Assembly (NCBI RefSeq): GCF_002223055.1
Contig: NZ_NKFL01000006.1
Coordinates: 1,612,001-1,676,000 of the forward strand
Length of the DNA: 64,000 nucleotides
Direction of reading: 5' to 3'
Source of the DNA: Burkholderia sp. HI2500
GTDB taxonomy: Bacteria > Pseudomonadota > Gammaproteobacteria > Burkholderiales > Burkholderiaceae
Shown here: one piece after another, positions 1-7,341 of the stretch
How positions within the stretch are numbered: the first letter of the stretch is position 1
Layout of the letters: every line of letters starts with the position of its first letter
The notes under the pieces: model-generated
Told to the model about the DNA's origin: nothing
Databases searched by the model: none
What the model saw: the letters and a program-made list of their open reading frames with translations, nothing else
Made by a program: the position numbers and the translations under genes

Positions 1-521
1 AGCCAGTGCGGCGCAGCCACCAGCCGCTGCGGGCTGTCGCCGAGGATGCGCATCACGAGATCGCTGTCCTCCAGCGGCGGAAAGCGCACGCGCAACGCGA
101 GGTCGATTCCTTCGCTCAACAGGTCGACGCGCCGATTCGTCGCCTCGAGATGGACCTGCACCTGCGGATGAATCGCCATGAAGCGTGCGATCAGTTCGCT
201 CACCCGGTATTCGAGCAGCGCGGTCGGGCAGCTCACGCGGACGATGCCTCGCGGCTCCGCGTGCCGGCGCTCGATCACCTCGCGCGCCGCCTCGGCTTCG
301 ACCAGCACGGCGAGGCACCGCTCGTAGAATTCGCGCCCGGTTTCCGTCACCGTGAACCGGCGCGTCGTGCGCTGCAGCAGCCGCACGTCGTATTGCGCCT
401 CCAGCGCCGCGATGCGCCGGCTCAGCGTCGATTTCGGCACGTCCAGCGCGCGCCCCGCCTGCGTGAACCCGCCGTGTTCGACCACCTTCACGAAGTAGTA
501 GAGGTCGTTCAGGTCATCCAT
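1..521 (-). CDS. LysR-family transcriptional regulator, 3' end cut by window edge
   Basis: The reverse strand opens at an ATG at 521 (MDDLNDLYYFVKVVEHGGFT) and stays open to the window edge, giving 173 codons. The first 60 residues form a classic LysR winged helix-turn-helix (GGFTQAGRALDVPKSTLSRR). A substrate-binding domain begins near residue 90, with a segment reading CPTALLEYRVSELIARFMAI. It is divergent from the isochorismatase-family gene at 710, so it probably controls that gene, as LysR proteins usually control a divergent neighbour. The C-terminal ligand domain is outside the window, so nothing can be said of the effector. Confidence 0.9.
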   Translation of the reverse strand, partial: MDDLNDLYYFVKVVEHGGFTQAGRALDVPKSTLSRRIAALEAQYDVRLLQRTTRRFTVTETGREFYERCLAVLVEAEAAREVIERRHAEPRGIVRVSCPTALLEYRVSELIARFMAIHPQVQVHLEATNRRVDLLSEGIDLALRVRFPPLEDSDLVMRILGDSPQRLVAAPHW

Positions 522-709
522 GATTGTTCCATTCATAGAACACTGACGGCATTTTAAGGGACTGGAACGCCGTTTGTTGCACGAATAGCATCTTGATTCG
601 ACGTGTATCGCGGTCGTCGCAGTGGCCCGGACGGTTTCCGTCCGGCCCCACTGCCGCCCCGGCCCGTCGGCACTCCCCTTCACTTCCTGCACTGTCTCTG
701 GAGGCAACC

Positions 710-1348
710 ATGGCAAGCGAACCGATTCGCGACCCCGCGAACGACCACCTGCTCACCCCGCAGAATGCGGCGTTCATCGTCATCGATTACCAGCCGGTCC
801 AGGTGAATTCCATCGCGTCGATGGATCGCCAGCTGCTGATCAACAACATCGTCGGCGCGTCGAAGGCGGCCGTCGCGTACGGCCTGCCGATCGTCCACTC
901 GACCGTCAACGTGAAGACCGGCCTGAACAAGCCGCCGATCCCGCAACTGCGCGCGGCGCTGGAAGGCCATCCGACGTACGACCGCACGAGCATCAATTCG
1001 TGGGAAGACGTCGAGTTCCGCCAGGCCGTCGAGGCGACCGGCCGCAAGAAGCTGATCATGACCGCGCTGTGGACCGAAGCGTGCCTGACGTTCCCGGCGC
1101 TCGACGCGCTGAAGGCCGGCTACGAGGTGTATGTGGTCGTCGACGCGGTGGGCGGCACGTCGGTTGCCGCGCACGACGCGGCGCTGCGCCGCATCGAGCA
1201 GGCCGGCGGCCGGATGATCAGCGTCGCGCAGCTGTTCTGCGAGTTGCAGCGCGACTGGGCGCGCAGCGCCACCGTGCCGGCCTTCATCGACCTGTTCATC
1301 GAAACCGGCGGCACGGCAGGCATCCAGTTCTCGTACGACAAGAGCTGA
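710..1348 (+). CDS. Isochorismatase-family (YcaC-like) hydrolase
   Basis: A 212-residue protein of the cysteine-hydrolase fold. The nucleophile region ALWTEACLTFPALDAL (Cys125) and the early Asp26 in FIVIDYQPVQ are visible. The segment DRTSINSWEDVEF with GRKKLIMTALWTE matches the YcaC subgroup, whose physiological substrate is unknown. Starts exist further upstream, but the ATG at 710 is preceded by GGAGG with ideal spacing and begins where family similarity begins. It stands alone on its strand, divergent from a LysR gene whose start lies about 190 bases away. A cytosolic amidase or hydrolase role is likely. A substrate cannot be given. Confidence 0.88.
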   Translation: MASEPIRDPANDHLLTPQNAAFIVIDYQPVQVNSIASMDRQLLINNIVGASKAAVAYGLPIVHSTVNVKTGLNKPPIPQLRAALEGHPTYDRTSINSWEDVEFRQAVEATGRKKLIMTALWTEACLTFPALDALKAGYEVYVVVDAVGGTSVAAHDAALRRIEQAGGRMISVAQLFCELQRDWARSATVPAFIDLFIETGGTAGIQFSYDKS

Positions 1349-1552
1349 CCGGGCTGCGCGGCCGCGGACGTTTCAGGCCGGCGGCGCGCATCCGCGCGCT
1401 GCCGGCCTCATCCGTTCCGCGTCGCCTGGCTGCCCGCACGGCCGGCCAAACCGCCTTTCCGTATCCGTGATTCAATGACGATCGAACCGGCGTCGCGCAG
1501 TCAGGCGGCACGGCGATTCGCCACCTCATCGATCGACCCTCACTGGATCACC

Positions 1553-2275
1553 ATGACGAACCCTGCCGAAATCAAGGCGCTCGTTTTCGATGTCTTCGGA
1601 ACGATCGTCGACTGGAGAAGCGGCGTCGCACGCGGCGCCGCCGCGTTCCTCGACCGCTATGCCCCCGCGCTCGACCCGCTCGAATTCGCCGATGCATGGC
1701 GGGCCGAATATTCGCCGTCGATGGAAGAAATCCGCAGCGGACGCCGCCGCTACGTGCGGCTCGACGTCCTGCACCGCGAGAACCTGGTCCGCACGCTCGA
1801 CCGCTACGGGATCGACGACGTGCCCGACGCCGACATCGACGCGCTCAACCTCGCGTGGCACAGCCTCGACCCGTGGCCCGACGCCGTCGCGGCGCTGCAA
1901 CGGCTGAAGCGACGCTTCATCATCGCGCCGCTGTCGAACGGCAACATCCGGTTGATGGTCGACGTCGCGAAACGCGCGGGGCTGCCGTGGGATGCGATTC
2001 TCGGTGCGGAGGTGGTTCGCGCGTACAAGCCGTCGCCGCAGGTCTACAGCGATACGGTCGAGATTCTCGGCGTCGAACCGGCCGAGCTGTGCCTGGTCGC
2101 CGCGCACAACGGCGATCTCGCGGCCGCGCGCCGGCAGGGGCTGTCGACCGCGTTCGTGCTGCGGCCGACCGAGCACGGGCCCGGCCAGACGACCGACCTG
2201 AAAGCCGATGATGCGTGGGACTTCGACGTCAGGGATCTGAACGAACTCGCGGACCGGCTCGAGTGCCCGGGTTGA
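1553..2275 (+). CDS. Haloacid dehalogenase type II (HAD superfamily)
   Basis: A 240-residue HAD hydrolase. All four HAD motifs are readable: the nucleophile Asp13 in LVFDVFGTIVDW, the Ser in APLSNGN, the Lys in YKPSPQVY and the acidic motif AAHNGDLAAAR. The spacing and the FDVFGT start are those of L-2-haloacid dehalogenases, which hydrolyse the C-halogen bond of short 2-haloacids. Many chromosomal members have unproven substrates. The ATG at 1553 is chosen because the extra 26 upstream residues look unlike the family. No transporter or regulator for haloacids is adjacent. Confidence 0.88.
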   Translation: MTNPAEIKALVFDVFGTIVDWRSGVARGAAAFLDRYAPALDPLEFADAWRAEYSPSMEEIRSGRRRYVRLDVLHRENLVRTLDRYGIDDVPDADIDALNLAWHSLDPWPDAVAALQRLKRRFIIAPLSNGNIRLMVDVAKRAGLPWDAILGAEVVRAYKPSPQVYSDTVEILGVEPAELCLVAAHNGDLAAARRQGLSTAFVLRPTEHGPGQTTDLKADDAWDFDVRDLNELADRLECPG

Positions 2276-2339
2276 AAACCGGGTGCCGGTGCGCGATCGC
2301 GGGGTGGCCAGCGGCTCGTCGAGCGCCGGCGCCCAAGGC

Positions 2340-2837
2340 CTAGCGCGCCGGCGCCATCTCGGCCGCCTGCCCCTGCGCCGCCATCGCGAGGCGCCGCCAG
2401 TTGCGGGCCGCATACCGGTGCGCCTGCTGCAACGCGAACCACAACCCGATCTGCCGAACCGGCTTGAAGAGGCCGCGTGCGCTGAACACGGTGCGCCGTT
2501 CGACGCGGGTCCTGCCGCCCTCGATCGGCGTCAGCGTGAATTCGTCCTCGAGCAGGCCGACCCAGTCGCGGCACCACACCGTCGACGCGACCATCCGGTA
2601 ACGCAGCCGGCGAGGCTCGTCGAGCACGAGAATCCGCTGGTCGATGGTGCCGCGATCGGTCGTGCACTGCCGCGTGTTGCCGACGGCCGGCACGCCTTCG
2701 AGCACGCGGCAACTGACCGGCTTCGGCACGCCGAGGCGGAACAGCAACGGCCGCGTGTCGTCCATCCGGGCATGGAGAAAATGCGGCCAGACATGCTCGG
2801 GCCGGCAATCGAACGTCCACTGCGAATGAATTTCCAC
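2340..2837 (-). CDS. SRPBCC-superfamily (START-like) protein
   Basis: A 165-residue cytosolic protein starting MEIHSQWTFDCRPEHVWPHF, the usual opening of polyketide-cyclase/START-like helix-grip proteins. The central segment (CTTDRGTIDQRILVLDEPRR) and the late hydrophobic helix fit that fold. It has no signal peptide and no catalytic residues I can name, so the ligand is unknown. It converges on the dehalogenase gene with about 64 bases between stops. It is the last ordinary high-GC gene before the AT-rich insert. Confidence 0.75.
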   Translation of the reverse strand: MEIHSQWTFDCRPEHVWPHFLHARMDDTRPLLFRLGVPKPVSCRVLEGVPAVGNTRQCTTDRGTIDQRILVLDEPRRLRYRMVASTVWCRDWVGLLEDEFTLTPIEGGRTRVERRTVFSARGLFKPVRQIGLWFALQQAHRYAARNWRRLAMAAQGQAAEMAPAR

Positions 2838-2924
2838 GACCGTCTCCTGGCGGCTGTCGGTGCGGCCATGATGGCATGATAGGCCCTATGTCCCAGCGAA
2901 TCTTAGCGACGCGGACACCCGCCG

Positions 2925-3095
2925 TCAGTAGTTCCGCGCAGCAGCCGCACATAGTAAATCCATAGTGCAGTCTCCCATCGCAGCTTGCCCTAGTCCTCGC
3001 GACAGGTCAGCCAACAACATTGCGTGATGTCGTCGGCATTCAGTACGGACCATCTTCAGCCACGGAAATGCTTCGATGCATGGTCGTATCACGAG
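2925..3095 (-). pseudogene. Remnant of a LysR-family gene (C-terminal part, stop codon and probable frameshift)
   Basis: Read on the minus strand, 3039 down to about 2930 gives LNADDITQCCWLTCRED, a TAG stop, then GKLRWETALWIYYVRLL. This lines up residue for residue with the intact LysR protein encoded at 6207-7184 (LPDDVVVTRCFWLTCREDL then RKLRRVTALWDYLRA). At DNA level the two stretches are about three quarters identical over roughly 75 bases by eye (near 2950-3024 and 6307-6380). A probable frameshift upstream of 3040 would join a further AEDGP-like piece. No start or intact frame remains. It is a decayed paralogue, or a target-gene copy left beside the insert. Confidence 0.75.
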
Positions 3096-3293
3096 TACCT
3101 TCGAACTACGGCTGGCGCGAACTGACTACCAAACGATCTGATCAAACACTAGAGCGGTGAAGCGCATCCCTTGGTTACGCTGATCCGTGACGAAGGTATA
3201 TAGATGCAGATCCAGCAGCAGCAAAAGGGCACGTATCGACTTGAAGAGCCACCGACACGTCCCTATTGCTCACAAATGAAAAGACACCGAGAT
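3096..3293. other. Intergenic left flank of the AT-rich insert
   Basis: Together with the remnant this completes the non-coding stretch 2838-3293. Base composition falls from the high GC of the SRPBCC gene to mixed. I see no open frame with family-like composition, no RNA gene and no clear terminator. The only structure noted is the short direct repeat at 3145-3167, which has a partner on the other side of the insert. Confidence 0.5.
3145..3167. repeat. Imperfect direct repeat, left copy
   Basis: Reads AACACT, seven bases, then TGAAGCGCAT. The copy at 6071-6087 reads AACACT, one base, then TGAAGCGCAT. The two copies bracket the nuclease-NTPase gene. They could be a trace of insertion or chance. 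Confidence 0.3.
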
Positions 3294-6032
3294 TTAGCCC
3301 AAAATCTGCTGAGCCCAACGAAGCCAAACCTGAAGCGAAGTGCCATAACGCAGTTTCGACGCATCTGATAGTTTGCTCCCTCGCAATACCGCGACGAACT
3401 CGCCGAGATGAACAGGCGACGTTTCCGGCCGCTCATCAAGAGCACGCCAAACCGCCGTAATCGTTGGTTGAACAGCGACCTTCGATGCAAGCCACTTTTC
3501 CACACCATGGCGCGGCGGATTCTCAATAAATGAAAGAACATTCGCCGCCGGTATTAAATTCAAAGCACGCAGAACATACAAGGAATTACGATCGGTAGCA
3601 GACGGAGTTTCTCCTTTTTGCAAACGAGAAATAAAATCAAGCACTCTCTGAGGTGGCGCCTCACCAATAAAAATACGAGAACGACTTCTTCGAGGCTGAG
3701 AAACAACCTCCGCAAGACGCTTTGGGATTGGAATATCAGGCGTGTGCTCAACATTATCAACACTAGTACTTATAAGCTTAAAAGCCTCGAGCCATCTTAC
3801 AAATAATTTCGTGTATGTAAGCCATGTTTTTTCCGCAAAATCAGACCCCAGAAATACGTCCTTCATTATTTCCGCAATCTGAGACTCGCTCACCTTAAAT
3901 CCCGGACCATGTACCACAACGAGCCGCCTCAGTACTTCATGATTAAGAAGAAATCGATGAATAGCCCCACATACAGCAGCCTCGCCATCTTGAAGCAACT
4001 CAATTTTCCCCTCCTTCCTGAGACGTTCAGCATTTCCAATCATCACCAAATCGCGTGCGACGTTATCAGCCGTCCCTGCACCAATCTTCAGTCGTCGCTC
4101 AAGAGTTGATTGAGTAATTCTCCTCTTCTCAAGAAGAGCCTGCAGCGCCTGCTTGTATGACGAAACATGCGTTCTCGGAATATACCTAATTGGAATAAAA
4201 GGAACCCGCTCCGTCAAAACATAATCACGAAAAATATCCCAATAAAGTATTAATTTTGTTGCATTTCTTATAATTAACCGCTTGTCGATCAGCCGCTTTA
4301 CAGTATCGCCATCAAATGTATTCTCTATCTGAAAAAACTCAGCAGGTGACTCGAGAGCAATTCTTCTCAAACAGGCATGCTCATTTGCATTAAGCCCCGA
4401 CAAATCCTTTTTAAAAAGCTCCTCGACATTTAGAGCTTTATTCAAAATATCGGACTGAGCCGCATTTCCCTTTACCAGCACCTGAAACACATGGATGCAC
4501 AGTTTTTTCAATAGCCACGGATAGCCCTGACAATGATCCGAGAGCATCCTTTTCAACTGCGCATTAATAGGATTTTTCAGTTGTTTTGAAAATTTATTCA
4601 ACGCGTTCGTAACCTCGGCCGCACTGAATGGAGAGAGCTCAATTTCGTACCGTCGATCTGCCAAATTATGCCACGTATGGTATGCCGGATGATCTTGCGG
4701 GACAGTCCCATCGGTCTTCCATGAGAAGCCAAGAACAACATTCTCCGCCAGCGCATCAACGGCATAGCTTAGACTTTGCACACTTCCAAACAAATCCTCG
4801 AGCTCAACTTTAGTCGTAACCTCCTCGAACTGATCAAAAAACAATATAATTATTTTTTGCTCGGACTTAAGAACCTCCAGTGCACGCCGAATTGACGCCT
4901 CAGAAAAAACACCAGAAGAACTACCAAAAGTCACCGGCTCATCAAACTCAAAAAAACCATCCTCGATGGCGCTATCAAAACATTTTTTTAACGCCAATTC
5001 AGCGTAGCGACCCGATACCGCAGTACGACAATCAACGGGATAAAGATAAAACCTACTCCCTTTGTTTTTATCACGACACCTTTCACGCAACTTATTTAAA
5101 AATGAGCTCTTCCCCCAACCCGACGGAGACTTTATAGCAATCAATCGGCTTGACGCCGTTCCTCGACGAACGGAATCAAAGAAATTCATCGCATCATTTT
5201 GTGCCATCTCCCGCCCAACAAAATCAACAGGGCGCGCAGGCCTGTAGTCCGACCAATCAACGGCCATCGGGACCGGAACTATATTATCAAACTCATCCTT
5301 AATAACATCAACGCTTGAAACGAGTTTAGACAGACGCTTCGAAGTAAGTTCTCGAATAACCTCCAAACTCTCGAAAGTTGAATTTACCTTCGCAAGCGAA
5401 TCAAGAACCTTCCCATCAGTCACCAAAGCCCCATCTTCAGCATGGAAATAGGCAACTTTCTGCGGAATTCCGGCAGAAGCATGGACGATCGGAATGGCCC
5501 AAAATCTACCGACATTTGAAATGAGGAGCGTTACTTCTTCCGAGTACCGATACTCCTGAGGAAGATTAATCGCTCGAGGATCAACGCAACGCCCACTTTG
5601 TATAAGCAATTGAGCCATTTGTTCAGATGTGTACACCTGAAGACGTCGTCGCTCCTCTGGAGGGCGCGATTGCCTCTTCTCAATGATGCCTTTAGCATCC
5701 TTCCCGAGCTCGGAAGTTGTCATCAACCATCCGGCCTGCACATCCTGGATATCGACATTACCGAGCAATTTAGCAAGCACTTCGGCGCTAATTGTTTTGT
5801 CCCGATACGCTTTACATTCAACAAACACCTTTTCACCAGTGTTTTTGTGCGTAGCCAACAAATCAACTTCAGCGCCCGTTAAACGAATTTCTTGGATGAC
5901 ACTGTGGTTCTGCGTCTCCAAAACCTCTCGCCCTAAGTCTTCGAGAAGCCGTCCTTGTTCTGTAGTGGAAGTCTTTTCATCTACAGCGATCTCTGTTCGT
6001 ACCTTCACGCTCGCCCCGTTAAGTAAGTCCAT
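3294..6032 (-). CDS. PD-(D/E)XK nuclease fused to STAND-type NTPase; candidate single-gene defence protein
   Basis: A 912-residue protein in AT-rich DNA unlike all neighbours. Residues 25-140 form a restriction-endonuclease-like (Mrr/PD-(D/E)XK) domain with GAEVDLLA (Asp57) and FVECKAY (Glu72, Lys74). A linker leads to DFVGRE (270) and a P-loop NTPase with Walker A SPSGWGKSS (Lys308) and Walker B IIILFFDQFEE (Asp400, Glu403, Glu404). The DQFEE form and a later QGYPWLLKKL (GxP, about 503) are typical of STAND NTPases. Winged-helix-like segments follow (540-690). The C-terminus has two copies of a short Trp-rich motif (730-754, 889-911), with no TPR array. Nuclease-STAND fusions such as Avs proteins act in anti-phage defence, but those are longer with large repeat sensors. 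The function here is inferred. The ATG at 6032 has no ribosome site. An in-frame GTG at 6008 follows GGGG, and a 9-codon ORF (6048-6019) overlaps the start. Confidence 0.85.
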   Translation of the reverse strand: MDLLNGASVKVRTEIAVDEKTSTTEQGRLLEDLGREVLETQNHSVIQEIRLTGAEVDLLATHKNTGEKVFVECKAYRDKTISAEVLAKLLGNVDIQDVQAGWLMTTSELGKDAKGIIEKRQSRPPEERRRLQVYTSEQMAQLLIQSGRCVDPRAINLPQEYRYSEEVTLLISNVGRFWAIPIVHASAGIPQKVAYFHAEDGALVTDGKVLDSLAKVNSTFESLEVIRELTSKRLSKLVSSVDVIKDEFDNIVPVPMAVDWSDYRPARPVDFVGREMAQNDAMNFFDSVRRGTASSRLIAIKSPSGWGKSSFLNKLRERCRDKNKGSRFYLYPVDCRTAVSGRYAELALKKCFDSAIEDGFFEFDEPVTFGSSSGVFSEASIRRALEVLKSEQKIIILFFDQFEEVTTKVELEDLFGSVQSLSYAVDALAENVVLGFSWKTDGTVPQDHPAYHTWHNLADRRYEIELSPFSAAEVTNALNKFSKQLKNPINAQLKRMLSDHCQGYPWLLKKLCIHVFQVLVKGNAAQSDILNKALNVEELFKKDLSGLNANEHACLRRIALESPAEFFQIENTFDGDTVKRLIDKRLIIRNATKLILYWDIFRDYVLTERVPFIPIRYIPRTHVSSYKQALQALLEKRRITQSTLERRLKIGAGTADNVARDLVMIGNAERLRKEGKIELLQDGEAAVCGAIHRFLLNHEVLRRLVVVHGPGFKVSESQIAEIMKDVFLGSDFAEKTWLTYTKLFVRWLEAFKLISTSVDNVEHTPDIPIPKRLAEVVSQPRRSRSRIFIGEAPPQRVLDFISRLQKGETPSATDRNSLYVLRALNLIPAANVLSFIENPPRHGVEKWLASKVAVQPTITAVWRALDERPETSPVHLGEFVAVLRGSKLSDASKLRYGTSLQVWLRWAQQILG

Positions 6033-6065
6033 ATTCTGTAATTTTCATAAAATCCCTACGAACAC

Positions 6066-6093
6066 TGTGCAACACTCTGAAGCGCATTGTCAA
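6066..6093 (-). promoter_or_regulatory. Possible promoter of the nuclease-NTPase gene
   Basis: The minus strand has a perfect -35-like TTGACA at 6093-6088, about 56 bases upstream of the ATG at 6032. No good TATAAT follows at 16-18 bases, so the -10 is weak or this is not the promoter. The rest of 6033-6206 holds no gene that I can see. Confidence 0.3.
6071..6087. repeat. Imperfect direct repeat, right copy
   Basis: Reads AACACT, C, TGAAGCGCAT and partners the copy at 3145-3167. It lies just downstream of a TTGACA box on the minus strand, so it could instead be a regulatory site of the nuclease-NTPase gene. Confidence 0.3.
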
Positions 6094-6206
6094 TAATTCA
6101 TATGCCTATGTCGAATAATCCATCACGGCTATCGGAGTTCTACGTTCTTTAACGCGCGGCTGACGGTTAGATATCCGTGAGACCTACGATCGCTTCTCTA
6201 CATGTA

Positions 6207-7184
6207 TCAGCGAACAGAAATCTGTTGGTTTAGTCCTCCAACAAACCTCAGCTTCCCCGACTCCCCCGACAGCAGCGCGCGATTCGCGTCCGCCGCCGCC
6301 CGCAGGTAATCCCACAGCGCGGTCACGCGCCGCAGCTTGCGCAGATCCTCGCGGCAGGTCAGCCAGAAGCACCGCGTGACGACCACGTCGTCCGGCAGCA
6401 CCGGCACCAGCGCCGGCTGCGTGGCCGCCATGAAACACGGCAGGATCGCCAGGCCGCCGCCCTGCAGCGCCGCGAAATACTGCGCGATCACGCTCGTCGT
6501 GCGCAGCCCGGCCGTCGCGCCCGGCACCGCGCGGTCCAGGTACAGCAATTCGTTGCTGAACGCGAGATCGTCGACGTAGCTGATGAACGCGTGCCGCGCG
6601 AGATCGTCCGTGCAGGTGATCGGATCATGGTTCGCGAGATAGTCGCGCGTCGCATAGAGCCGCAACTGGTAGTCGCACAGCTTGGTGACCACGTAAGGCC
6701 CGCGCTCGGGCCGCTCGAGCGTGATCGCGAGGTCGGCCTCGCGCTTGGGCAGGTTGACGAAATGCGGCACCGGCAGCAGGTCGACCGTCACGTGCGGATG
6801 CTCGGCGCGAAACTGCGCGAGCTGCGGCGCGAGAAAAAAGCAGCCGAACCCTTCCGTCGACCCGATCCGCACATGGCCCGACAGCGCCTCGCCCGTGTTC
6901 GCGACCTGGTCGCACGCGGACTGCACGGTCGTCTCCATCGCGTCCGCATACGCGACGAGCCGCTGCCCTTCGGCCGTTAGCGTGAAGCCGCCGGAGCGCG
7001 ACTTGTCGAACAGCAGCGTGCCCATCGCGGCCTCGAGCGCGCGGATGCGCCGCGCGACGGTCGTGTAGTCGACGCCCAGCCGCTTCGCGGCGCCGCTTGC
7101 GCGCTGCGTGCGCGCGACTTCGAGGAAAAAGCGCAGGTCGTCCCAGTTCAGGTTGCCGGAAACCGGCTCGGTGGCGTGTCGCAT
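6207..7184 (-). CDS. LysR-family transcriptional regulator
   Basis: A 325-residue LysR protein. The DNA-binding domain (NLNWDDLRFFLEVARTQRAS, then RLGVDYTTVARRIRALEAAM) is complete and the effector domain runs to about residue 310. The start at 7184 gives the usual length. A start 20 codons upstream would add an Arg-rich tail. It is divergent from the MFS-mmsA-mmsB genes and probably regulates them. The last dozen codons (about 6207-6242) are AT-rich like the neighbouring insert, so the natural C-terminus may have been replaced when the insert arrived. Confidence 0.92.
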   Translation of the reverse strand: MRHATEPVSGNLNWDDLRFFLEVARTQRASGAAKRLGVDYTTVARRIRALEAAMGTLLFDKSRSGGFTLTAEGQRLVAYADAMETTVQSACDQVANTGEALSGHVRIGSTEGFGCFFLAPQLAQFRAEHPHVTVDLLPVPHFVNLPKREADLAITLERPERGPYVVTKLCDYQLRLYATRDYLANHDPITCTDDLARHAFISYVDDLAFSNELLYLDRAVPGATAGLRTTSVIAQYFAALQGGGLAILPCFMAATQPALVPVLPDDVVVTRCFWLTCREDLRKLRRVTALWDYLRAAADANRALLSGESGKLRFVGGLNQQISVR

Positions 7185-7341
7185 CGGCGGGAAAAAAAGG
7201 GGCTGGAGTCTCCGGGCCGGCCGTCGATATGCATAAATGCACATCCAACCGGTTTCTTTATCGGTACATGATGAATCTGCGCATAACTATACTCGACCGT
7301 GACCTGCGGACCACGAGCCGCGGCACCACCACGGAGACACC

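Noticed and set aside
2260..2290. Short hairpin between the dehalogenase and SRPBCC genes as terminator
   Set aside because: Only a five-base stem (CCCGG/CCGGG) and no T run.
6184..6438. Small minus-strand frame ending in AT-rich DNA near the LysR 3' end
   Set aside because: It is an alternative phase of the LysR gene with no ribosome site or conserved composition.
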